Assembly: GCA_964499575.1 (NCBI GenBank)
Contig: CAZCLK010000009.1
Location: 1-56,210, forward strand
DNA: 56,210 bases
Direction of reading: 5' to 3'
Source: JAAYCT01 sp964499575
GTDB taxonomy: Bacteria; Bacillota; Clostridia; Saccharofermentanales; Saccharofermentanaceae
The notes under the pieces were generated by a model that saw only the letters and a list, made by a program, of their open reading frames with translations, did not search any database and was not told the origin of the DNA. The translations under genes and the position numbers were made by a program. Shown piece by piece: positions 33,707-40,959 of this stretch (its first letter is position 1; each line of letters begins with the position of its first letter).

Positions 33707-34837
33707 ATGGAACTTCGTAAAATGGGTAAACTCGATGTGATGACGTCACTACTGGGTTTCGGCTGTATGCGGTATCCCCTCACTGCCGGCGGCGGAATCG
33801 ACGAGGAACTGTCCGAGAAGATGCTCATCGAAGCGTACCATAGCGGCGTGAATTATTTTGACACCGCTTATACCTATCACAACAGTGAAAGTGAAAGGTT
33901 TACCGGAAAAGTACTCAACAAACTCCCCAGGGAGAGTTATTACGTGGCGACCAAATTCCCGAGTTGGCTCCTGAGAAAGACTTCGGACATAAAGGAGATT
34001 TGTAATATCCAGCTGACTCGCCTAGATAAGGATTTCATTGACTTTTATCTGCTTCATACGCTGGACGCCGGATATTGGGAAAAGGTCATTTCCCTCGGCG
34101 TACTCGAGGAATGCGAGCGTCTGAAGAAAGAAGGCAAGATTCGCTATCTGGGATTCTCTTTTCACGACTCGTACGAGGTTTTCGAGACCATCATCAAGGC
34201 GTATAATTGGGACTTCTGTCAGATCCAGTTGAATTACATGGACACCGACGAGCAGGCGGGAATGAAGGGATATGAACTCGCGACCAGCCTCGGAATTCCC
34301 GTCATCGTCATGGAACCCGTCAAAGGCGGATCGCTCGCCCGACTCCCCGGGGATATCCTCTCCGTACTCGACGAGGTGACACCGGGTGCGTCGCCGGCAT
34401 CGTGGGCTTTGCGATGGGCCGGAGGGCTTCCGAATGTGAAGGTGGTCCTGAGCGGAATGTCGTCGATCGAACAGGTCAGAGAAAACTGCGCGATTTTCAA
34501 CAATTTCAAGCCGCTTTCCGAAAGGGAATCGGAGGTGATCGAGAAGGCCGCGGATTTGTTCCGGAAGCGGATCCGGAACGGTTGTACCGGTTGCAAATAC
34601 TGCATGCCCTGTCCGTTCGGAGTCAATATTCCCGAAAATTTCAAGATATGGAACGATTACGGGATGTTCGAGAACGTCGGGCACACCCGTTGGTGGTGGA
34701 ACGAGTCGCTGCCGGCGTCCGCCAAGCCGGATCAATGCGCCGAGTGCGGGCAGTGTGAATCTCTTTGCCCTCAGGGCCTGTCGATCATTGAGGATTTGAA
34801 GACACTGAAAAAAGAGATCGAGGAAGCGATCCGCTGA
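33707..34837 (+). CDS. Aldo/keto reductase with C-terminal [4Fe-4S] domain
   Basis: 376 residues. Residues 1-~285 form the AKR barrel: GFGCMRYPL, NYFDTAYTYHNSE (catalytic Asp/Tyr), LLHTLD in the His region, and QIQLNYMD. The tail (~290-360) has two ferredoxin-type clusters, CTGCKYCMPCPFGV and CAECGQCESLCPQGL. Such iron-sulfur AKRs are common in anaerobes; the electron route and substrate are unknown. ATG after GGGGAGGATC. Confidence 0.93.
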   Translation: MELRKMGKLDVMTSLLGFGCMRYPLTAGGGIDEELSEKMLIEAYHSGVNYFDTAYTYHNSESERFTGKVLNKLPRESYYVATKFPSWLLRKTSDIKEICNIQLTRLDKDFIDFYLLHTLDAGYWEKVISLGVLEECERLKKEGKIRYLGFSFHDSYEVFETIIKAYNWDFCQIQLNYMDTDEQAGMKGYELATSLGIPVIVMEPVKGGSLARLPGDILSVLDEVTPGASPASWALRWAGGLPNVKVVLSGMSSIEQVRENCAIFNNFKPLSERESEVIEKAADLFRKRIRNGCTGCKYCMPCPFGVNIPENFKIWNDYGMFENVGHTRWWWNESLPASAKPDQCAECGQCESLCPQGLSIIEDLKTLKKEIEEAIR

Positions 34838-34852
34838 TGCCCGGAGGATTTT

Positions 34853-35518
34853 ATGAGTGAGCAAGGGAACAAGCCGACCGGTTCGGAACGTTCCGGGCGT
34901 TGGATCCGCAGACTGACGTATGGCGGGCTGTTGCTGGCAATCGGGATTGTCCTTCCGCAGGTTTTTCATCTGACCGGCGGGCCGGCTTCCGGCGCGACAT
35001 TTCTGCCGATGCATATTCCGGTTTTGATTGCGGGACTCTTGCTGGGGCCGGTCTACGGATTGATATTGGGTGCGGTTACACCGGTTTGCAGTTTTCTGAT
35101 CACCGCGATGCCGGTTGCAGCGCGACTCCCTTTTATGATGGTTGAATTGGCGATATACGGATGGGTCTGCGGATTTCTTTATCATACGGCAGGGCTTTCC
35201 CGTCTGCGCCTGCCCGGAGATTCGCGACGGCCGGAGGATACACCGCCCGGAAGGTCGATCGCAAGTCGGCTGACCGGTCTTTATGTCTCGCTGATCCTGG
35301 CTATGATTGCGGGACGTGTTGTATACGCGTTGAGTCTTCTGATCATGGGGCGGCTTTTCGGCTTGGAAAAGGCGGATCCGGCGGCGGTTCTTACCGCGGT
35401 TGCGACCGGTATCGTCGGAATCGTCATCCAACTTCTCGTAATCCCGCCGATTATTTTCGCACTGCAAAAAGGAGGTCTCACATATGGACTTACTCGCAAA
35501 AGCCGTCCGGAGACTTGA
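34853..35518 (+). CDS. ECF transporter S component (substrate unknown)
   Basis: 221 residues with five to six membrane helices. FLPMHIPVLIAGLLLGPVYG and GAVTPVCSFLITAMP match the integral substrate-binding subunit of energy-coupling-factor vitamin transporters. A polar, Arg/Pro-rich loop (~residues 120-140) separates the halves. The vitamin cannot be assigned; no riboswitch is visible in the short gap before it. Its 3' end overlaps the DUF1893 gene by 35 bp, implying coupling. Confidence 0.8.
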   Translation: MSEQGNKPTGSERSGRWIRRLTYGGLLLAIGIVLPQVFHLTGGPASGATFLPMHIPVLIAGLLLGPVYGLILGAVTPVCSFLITAMPVAARLPFMMVELAIYGWVCGFLYHTAGLSRLRLPGDSRRPEDTPPGRSIASRLTGLYVSLILAMIAGRVVYALSLLIMGRLFGLEKADPAAVLTAVATGIVGIVIQLLVIPPIIFALQKGGLTYGLTRKSRPET

Positions 35519-35906
35519 GGAAAACGACGCGACGTTCGTGGCCGTTAAGGATGGATGGACCTTTGAATCGCATGACCGGGGCGTCGCTCCGATCATGAAA
35601 TTGTTGTCGGAGGACCCGGATTCTTTTCGGGAGGCCGTTGTGGCCGACAAAGTGATCGGAAAGGCCGCGGCGCTCCTTCTTTGCTACGCCGGAATCAAAG
35701 GATTATACGCCAAAACCATCAGCACGCATGCGATTTCTGTGTTGAAGGATCAGGGGGTGCCTTATGAATGCGGTCAAACCGTCCCGTACATCATCAATCG
35801 CGCCGGAGACGGAATGTGCCCGATGGAGGAGCTTGTTCTGAATGTAACGACTCCGGAGGAAGCGTATCTGATTCTTAAGGAGCGCATCGAAAGCGCAAAG
35901 CAATAA
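35484..35906 (+). CDS. DUF1893 family protein (deaminase-like fold)
   Basis: 140 residues. MDLLAKAVRRLEENDATFVAVKDG and AAALLLCYAGIKGLYAKTIS, then YIINRAGDGMCPMEE, match the family typified by the Thermotoga protein TM1506, which adopts a cytidine-deaminase-like fold. No biochemical role is established to my knowledge. AAAGGAGGT precedes the ATG inside the ECF gene, so the 35-bp overlap is real. Confidence 0.85.
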   Translation: MDLLAKAVRRLEENDATFVAVKDGWTFESHDRGVAPIMKLLSEDPDSFREAVVADKVIGKAAALLLCYAGIKGLYAKTISTHAISVLKDQGVPYECGQTVPYIINRAGDGMCPMEELVLNVTTPEEAYLILKERIESAKQ

Positions 35907-36215
35907 GTCCGGTGCGCTCTTGGATCCGGTTCGCGAAAGAACGGTCCCGGGGTGCGGTCTCTCCGAAAAATATTATATATTTGCTGTACGCTTGATATAA
36001 TCAATAGAGCAATAATCAGTAAAACCTTCCTCGCCAAGCGGATTTATGAATTGTCCGCTTTCTTTGATTGAATGTAACAAAATGTTCACATTTTAGGTTA
36101 TAAAACGCTTGTTTGTTTTCAAATAGGCTACCTATGCCGAACGCCGACCGTGCATAATATAGTTATACAAATCCGCAAAGATTTGAAACGCATTACGTTT
36201 TCTGGAGGCGGTGCT
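35907..36215 (+). promoter_or_regulatory. AT-rich intergenic region with predicted promoter
   Basis: A 309-bp gap. TGATATAAT (35993-36001) is a good extended -10, followed by an AT-rich stretch with further weak -10-like boxes (e.g. near 36099 and 36155). No hairpin terminator for the DUF1893 gene and no riboswitch fold were recognised. Confidence 0.4.
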
Positions 36216-37265
36216 ATGAAACAGCAATATCTTGTGACCGACGCGATCGGGCAGCTTGGGAACGCGATCACACGACTACTTTTGGACCATGGGCATGCGG
36301 TTCGGGTATTAGTCCCGCCGGAGACCGATATGACCGCACTTAAGGGACTCCCCGTCGATACGGTATTCGGTGACATTTTAGTTAAAGACTCGATGAAACA
36401 GTTTTTCGACATTGAAAACATTCGCGACAGCATAGTGATCCACACGGCCGAGAAACGGTCCGTTGCGGAGACCAGAGATCCGATGATCCATCGGATCAAT
36501 GTGCAGGGCACGATGAACATTGCCGACATCTGTGTTAAAAAGCGCGTCGCGCGGCTCGTCTACATCGGCTCGGCGCACGCAATCCCCGAGAAGGGCAACG
36601 GCGAGGAAATCGACGAAATCGAGCACTTCAACCGTGACTTGGTCCAGGGAGACTACGCGAAATCCAAGGCGGAGGCGACTCAATACATCCTGAACAAAGT
36701 AACGCTCAACGGGTTGAATGCGGTTATCGTACATCCCTCCGGCATTATCGGTCCGTTCGAGTACGGCGAGTCCGAGATTGTGCAGTTGATTCGCGAATAC
36801 CTTACCGGCGAATTGACGACCGTCATCAATGGAGGATATGACTTCGCCGATGTCCGCGACGTCGCGCAGGGTGTTTTGTCCGCGGCGGAGAAAGGGAACA
36901 GCGGGTCCTGTTATATTCTGTCCAACCAGTATGTCAGCGCGAAGGATTTTCTGGAGGGGCTTCAGAATATCACCGGGTATCCGCCCGTAAAGAAAATCGT
37001 TCCGCTTTGGGTCGCACAGAAAACAGCGAAGATCAACAGGGTCTGGTATCGAATCCGAAAGAAAAAAGCACCGATCGACACATATGCGGTGTTTACCGTG
37101 TATCCGAACGCCAAATACTCCCACAGCCGCGCGGACAGCGACCTCTCTTACAAACCCCGCGATATCAACAAATCCCTCGCGGACACACTCGCATGGATGA
37201 AGCGACAGGATAAGCTCCGCGAACGCGAGGTGCAGGGAATCCCGACTCCGCCCGCTTCGGTATAA
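36216..37265 (+). CDS. Atypical extended short-chain dehydrogenase (NAD-dependent epimerase-like)
   Basis: 349 residues. Extended SDR: cofactor motif reads TDAIGQLGNAI (Asp where TGxxGxxG has Gly), Thr/Ser in YIGSAHAIP, and the catalytic pair in DYAKSKAE (YxxxK). HPSGIIGP and DFADVRDVAQGV are typical of dihydroflavonol-reductase-like or NDP-sugar epimerase-like members. The altered first glycine position may weaken or change cofactor use. Start MKQQYLV after GGAGGCGGTGCT. No functional neighbours. Ends at a shared terminator. Confidence 0.88.
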   Translation: MKQQYLVTDAIGQLGNAITRLLLDHGHAVRVLVPPETDMTALKGLPVDTVFGDILVKDSMKQFFDIENIRDSIVIHTAEKRSVAETRDPMIHRINVQGTMNIADICVKKRVARLVYIGSAHAIPEKGNGEEIDEIEHFNRDLVQGDYAKSKAEATQYILNKVTLNGLNAVIVHPSGIIGPFEYGESEIVQLIREYLTGELTTVINGGYDFADVRDVAQGVLSAAEKGNSGSCYILSNQYVSAKDFLEGLQNITGYPPVKKIVPLWVAQKTAKINRVWYRIRKKKAPIDTYAVFTVYPNAKYSHSRADSDLSYKPRDINKSLADTLAWMKRQDKLREREVQGIPTPPASV

Positions 37266-37291
37266 CCGAAAATCCAACACACCGACAAACG

Positions 37292-37314
37292 ACGGCCGCT
37301 TCGCAAGCGGCCGT
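37292..37314 (+). terminator. Terminator hairpin between convergent genes
   Basis: ACGGCCGCTT and AAGCGGCCGT pair perfectly around CGC. It sits between the convergent SDR and GNAT genes. The T run is short (TTGCTATT), so its strength is uncertain. Confidence 0.65.
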
Positions 37315-37316
37315 TG

Positions 37317-37781
37317 CTATTCCGCCGGCCGTTGACAGACCATCGGTGTGTACCGGATTCCCTGCTTTTCGAGCTCCGGCGAAAGTGCGTGAAAGCCGAT
37401 TTTCTGATAGAAGCCTACGGCGTACGGAGACGAGTTCACGGTGAACTCATGGACATCCTTGCTTTCGGTAAGCGTTCGCACTTCCTCGAAAAGCGCCCGC
37501 GCCACCCCTTTTCGATGGTAATCGGAGTCGACGAACAAGAGCGAAATGTGAGACAATCCCCGCATCGCGATCACGCCGATCACGCGATTTTCCTCATACG
37601 CTCCCCAGAATCGTAAAACACCGGCATCCGCCATGCGTGTCACCGTGTCCAAATCAATAAACGCCCGAAAGACATCGATCCCTTCCTGCGTGTATTCGGG
37701 TGCTTCGAAGCGCGAGAAAACAGTCCACACCAATTGCAGTGCGGCCGGAAGGTCCTCCTCGATAAGTCTTCGAATCAGCAT
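37317..37781 (-). CDS. GNAT-family N-acetyltransferase
   Basis: 154 residues. N-terminal MLIRRLIEEDLPAALQLVW, then the acetyl-CoA pyrophosphate loop in VDSDYHRKGVARALFEEV and the C-terminal NSSPYAVGFYQKIGF that is standard for GNATs. Substrate unknown. ATG after CGGAGGGG. Confidence 0.92.
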   Translation of the reverse strand: MLIRRLIEEDLPAALQLVWTVFSRFEAPEYTQEGIDVFRAFIDLDTVTRMADAGVLRFWGAYEENRVIGVIAMRGLSHISLLFVDSDYHRKGVARALFEEVRTLTESKDVHEFTVNSSPYAVGFYQKIGFHALSPELEKQGIRYTPMVCQRPAE

Positions 37782-37858
37782 GAATCCGCCCCTCCGAAAT
37801 TTATTAAAGAAGGATGAGGCTCCGGACCCGCTTTTCCGGGATACGCCGGCTCATCATC

Positions 37859-39370
37859 CTACTCGTCCCCGTCGTGATGATGGATCATCGAAAGCGCCCA
37901 CGCCGTCAGCTCGTTCAGGGAGGGGTGAATGACCATCGAATTCATAATCGGCATGACGGTTCCGAGTTGACGGCAAAGATCCCGGATCGGACCTCTGCAG
38001 GTTCGCAGAAAACGCGATTCGTCCGGTTCGTTATCCGCCTCGCACATATATCCGGTATTCATCAGGTAGACAAACGGCTGAACCAAAATCGCAGCGTGCG
38101 GCCCCGCGATATGGGCGCCCAGGAGTTTGCCGCCCTCGCCCAAAACAATCTTGACGAGACCGTCGTCGGTGTCGCTCTCCGAATAGCCCATCGCGGTTCC
38201 TGCCGCGACATTCGAATATCGATTGCGGCCGACAAAGATGCGCAAACCCCTCTCGAGGGCTTCCTTTTCGGTCAAACCGACGTGCGCGACCTGAGGGTGC
38301 GTAAAGATCGCCCAGGGGACCGCGTCGTATTCTGCCTTTTGCTGCTCCTGCTGCCCGAAAAGATTGCGCATCAGGATCTGCGCCTCGTAGTTCGCCTTGT
38401 GGCGGAACTGAAATTTTCCGTTGATATCGCCCAATGCCCAAATGTGCGGCTGATTGGTTTGCAGATATTCATCGGTAATGATCCATCCGCGCCCGTCGGT
38501 TTTGATCCCGGCAGAATCTGTCCGGAGCAGGTCGCTGTTGGGTGCAAGTCCGGCCGCGATGAAAATCTCATCGGTGCCGATCCGGATGTCCCCTTTTCCG
38601 TCGACCGCGCGGGCAATCACGTATTTTCCGGCTTCGTCGGAACCGGCCTCAATCAACCGATGCCCGGAAAGAACACGGATGCCGATACGCCGGAATTCAT
38701 TTTGCGCGAACACGCGGATCTCCTCCTCTTCGGTCGACAGGATCAGCGGTTGCATTTCGATGAGGGTTACTTCGGTTCCGAATGCCGAAAAAATGTGCGC
38801 GAACTCCGCTCCGATCGCACCGCCGCCGACGATGACCAGACGCTTCCATGGCGCCTCGGGGAATTTTTCGCCGAAAAAGCTCTCCGCCGTTATATAGCCT
38901 GTTTCCGTCAATCCGGCGATCGGCGGTATCAGGGTCCTGGCTCCGGGAGCGAGGATAAAGCGTTCGGATTCAAACTCAAACGGTTCGTCGTACCGTTCTC
39001 CGGTCACGATCATGGTAGTCGGCGAAGAAAATGCGCCGGTTCCCCGGTACACATCCAATCCGTCAACGTCGTCCAGACCCTCCGAAATCCGGTCGCCATG
39101 GGCAATTTGACTCCACATCCGGGACGCGATCACCGGCCAGTCGATCTCCGGCGCAGAGATACGTACGCCGACCCTTTCCGCGCGTTGGGCCTCACGGATC
39201 AGATCGGCCGGATAAACGAGCATCTTGGAGGGAATACAGCCGCGGTTGAGGCAGGTGCCTCCGAAACGGCCTTTTTCGACAAAGGCAACGGACATTCCGG
39301 ACATCAGGGCCGGCTCGACGATCATGAGACCGGCACCGCTGCCGACAATGGTGAGATCGTATTTTTTCAT
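37859..39370 (-). CDS. Dihydrolipoyl dehydrogenase-like flavoprotein disulfide reductase
   Basis: 503 residues. FAD motif GSGAGLMIVEP, redox-active disulfide GGTCLNRGCIPSKM, NAD motif VIVGGGAIGAEFA, second FAD motif IWALGDI, and the interface His in MVIHPSLNEL. Overall closest in style to lone Lpd/mycothione-reductase-like enzymes; no 2-oxoacid dehydrogenase genes are nearby, so it is probably not the E3 of a linked complex. The C terminus ends in a His-rich MIHHHDGDE. ATG after GGAGGTG. Confidence 0.9.
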   Translation of the reverse strand: MKKYDLTIVGSGAGLMIVEPALMSGMSVAFVEKGRFGGTCLNRGCIPSKMLVYPADLIREAQRAERVGVRISAPEIDWPVIASRMWSQIAHGDRISEGLDDVDGLDVYRGTGAFSSPTTMIVTGERYDEPFEFESERFILAPGARTLIPPIAGLTETGYITAESFFGEKFPEAPWKRLVIVGGGAIGAEFAHIFSAFGTEVTLIEMQPLILSTEEEEIRVFAQNEFRRIGIRVLSGHRLIEAGSDEAGKYVIARAVDGKGDIRIGTDEIFIAAGLAPNSDLLRTDSAGIKTDGRGWIITDEYLQTNQPHIWALGDINGKFQFRHKANYEAQILMRNLFGQQEQQKAEYDAVPWAIFTHPQVAHVGLTEKEALERGLRIFVGRNRYSNVAAGTAMGYSESDTDDGLVKIVLGEGGKLLGAHIAGPHAAILVQPFVYLMNTGYMCEADNEPDESRFLRTCRGPIRDLCRQLGTVMPIMNSMVIHPSLNELTAWALSMIHHHDGDE

Positions 39371-39675
39371 GAAACAACACCTCCGATCACTCCTGAACGG
39401 AATCGACGGCGGAAATCTTTTTCTTCATTATAGCCGAAAAGAACTTACGGAAGCAATTTCGATTGCTCGGCGGCTCTTTGCCTATTTTCGCGAAAAATGA
39501 ATGTGCAAATCATCCGGTGGAGCGGCCCGCGTGGATTTTCCTCTTCGCCATTTCGGGGAATACTCGGAACAACGTATGTTTGAAGTCCGTCTCGAAGCGG
39601 CTCATCTCTTCTTTGAATTTGCACCATTATATGGACGTAACTTTGAATTTACACCATTAATATGGACATTACTTC
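39371..39675. other. Intergenic region with a 30-bp direct repeat
   Basis: No convincing gene. At 39611-39640 and 39641-39670 lie two head-to-tail copies of a ~30-bp unit beginning CTTTGAATTT and containing CACCATTA and ATATGGAC. Such multi-copy direct repeats resemble the ends of some insertion sequences, and the region marks the left side of the accessory island. I could not identify the family. Confidence 0.5.
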
Positions 39676-39970
39676 CAACCGCGCCTCCGCCTCGAAAAAT
39701 CCTACTAATCCGGCCATTTCGGCGAATCTTGTAGGATCGATCCACGCTCAACCGCGTCGCCGCCTCGTAAAGATCCTACTAATCCGGCCATTTCGACGCA
39801 TTTAGTAGGATCGATCCGCGCTCAACCGCGCCTCCGCCTCGAAAAAATCCTACTAAACCAGCCATTTCAACGCAACTAGTAGGATCGATCCCCGCCCAAC
39901 CGCGCCTCCGCCTTGAAAATATCCTACTAAACCGGCCATTTCGGCGCATCTAGTAGGATCGATCCACGCT
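39676..39970. repeat. Tandem array of four 73-74-bp hairpin repeats
   Basis: Units start at 39676, 39749, 39823 and 39897. Each has a ~35-bp linker (CAACCGCGCCTCCGCC then TCGAAAA) and a hairpin: ATCCTACTA ... TAGTAGGAT around a loop containing CATTTC, followed by CGATCC-CGCT. The core GGCCATTTCGGCG recurs in units 1 and 4. Whole units, including the linkers, are conserved, so this is not CRISPR. The linker resembles the flank of the element at 2-57 and the reversed loop shares CGCCGAAATG with it. The array abuts the transposase fragment. Confidence 0.9.
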
Positions 39971-39979
39971 CACGAAATC

Positions 39980-40090
39980 TCATACCGTGTACAGACTGAT
40001 TTTGTATTCTATGGCAACCTCCCGTCGGGTAAGTTCTCTCTCGTGAACCCGACGTCCAATGTCCAATCTTTCTTCTGCTGTGTATATCAC
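39980..40090 (-). pseudogene. Truncated IS3-type transposase OrfA N-terminus
   Basis: A GTG start after AGGAGGAG opens a 36-codon ORF reading VIYTAEERLDIGRRVHERE then LTRREVAIEYKISLYTV and a stop. This is the N-terminal helix-turn-helix of IS3-family OrfA proteins, cut where the sequence runs into the hairpin array. No OrfB follows. The remainder of the insertion sequence is absent. Confidence 0.75.
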
Positions 40091-40164
40091 GGAACTCCTC
40101 CTGTTCACTTTGGGATATTGACTTTTCCAACAGTGATTTCTTCTTTGTCCATACTGCTAAATCA

Positions 40165-40198
40165 CTGTGTCCTATTTCTACCTCCCTGTGTCCTGTTT
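40165..40198. repeat. 13-bp direct repeats near the transposase fragment
   Basis: CTGTGTCCTATTT (40165-40177) and CTGTGTCCTGTTT (40186-40198) repeat 21 bp apart, upstream of the transposase fragment on its strand. They may be remnants of an insertion-sequence end. Family not identified. Confidence 0.4.
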
Positions 40199-40309
40199 TA
40201 GCTTACCACTGCAATGACTTCTGTTATGTTTCACGGAAACAGGCGATGTACTTGTTCTGCCGGATACGTTCGGTGTTGCCGCTGTTCGACACAGGCAGCT
40301 GTCAAATAG

Positions 40310-40396
40310 AGAAAAGGGCATTTTTCCGCAGGAATTCCGTAGAACCGCGTTTGCGGTTCGAGGACCTGCCCGAACGCCGGAAAAATGTCCTTTTCT
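40310..40396. other. Long structured inverted repeat (possible RNA or recombination site)
   Basis: Outer arms of 19 bases (40310-40328 and 40378-40396; AGAAAAGGGCATTTTTCCG against CGGAAAAATGTCCTTTTCT) pair with one mismatch. Inside, GCAGG pairs with CCTGC and a perfect GAACCGC-GTTT-GCGGTTC hairpin forms the tip. The nested stems give a rod ~87 bases long. No ORF here is convincing. It could be a terminator, an RNA or a mobile-element end; none can be chosen by sight. Confidence 0.6.
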
Positions 40397-40645
40397 TTTG
40401 TGCGTAGCAACATAGGTGTTGATACAAATCAACGATATCCTTGCTGCTTTCGAGTAGGTGGGATGCAATATAGGATGAGGGGTGCAAATCTCCGAAAGTG
40501 CCGATTTACGGCGCTTCTTGGCAATATTTGCCGCTTAAAATGCGTAAGCTTTTGTTCATCGCATCCAGTAATAGCAAAAACCACACAAGGAATCATAGTG
40601 TCAACCGACGGCATATCCAATAGTTAGTACATTTTATTGCCGTAG

Positions 40646-40874
40646 GCTCGGGGTTTAGCAAAACCCTGTAGCAACAGCCAAGAAAGATTAGTACTCAACC
40701 CTGTAGAGCAAGGATACGCCATCGCCAAGGAGAAATACCCCCGATCATGATCCCTTCACCGGTGAGGCTCTCCGAGCCTCTATCAAAAAGTTCAGTAAAT
40801 ATTGGCTCCTTCACCATGTTATGGTAATTTATGATTATATTCTTGAGACCCGCGCAAAAATCACACAACTATAA
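40646..40874 (+). pseudogene. Degraded ORF with probable frameshift (unknown family)
   Basis: One frame reads SNSQERLVLNPVEQGYAIAK then EKYP; after a run of five C (40738-40742) it continues in another frame as DHDPFTGEALRASIKKFSKY then WLLHHVMVIYDYILE before a stop. Removing one C would join them into a plausible soluble protein tail. There is no start codon or ribosome site upstream. I do not recognise the family; the coding reading itself is tentative. Confidence 0.35.
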
Positions 40875-40959
40875 TGAATCATCTTGCTTCGCACTACAGG
40901 ACACAACAAAAATTACACCCATCATAAGGAGAAAACGTTAACATATTGGAGGCAGCAAA

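Noticed and set aside
34022..35650. 542-codon minus-strand open frame across three plus-strand genes
   Set aside because: Spans several well-supported genes on the other strand and lacks any motif.
37814..39433. 539-codon open frame antisense to the flavoprotein gene
   Set aside because: Shadow frame; composition is typical antisense low-complexity and the minus-strand gene has all FAD/NAD motifs.
39676..39970. CRISPR array
   Set aside because: Whole 73-74-bp units including linkers are conserved; there are no variable spacers and no cas genes.
40385..40627. 80-codon plus-strand ORF
   Set aside because: Starts inside the inverted-repeat arm, no ribosome site and no recognisable protein pattern.
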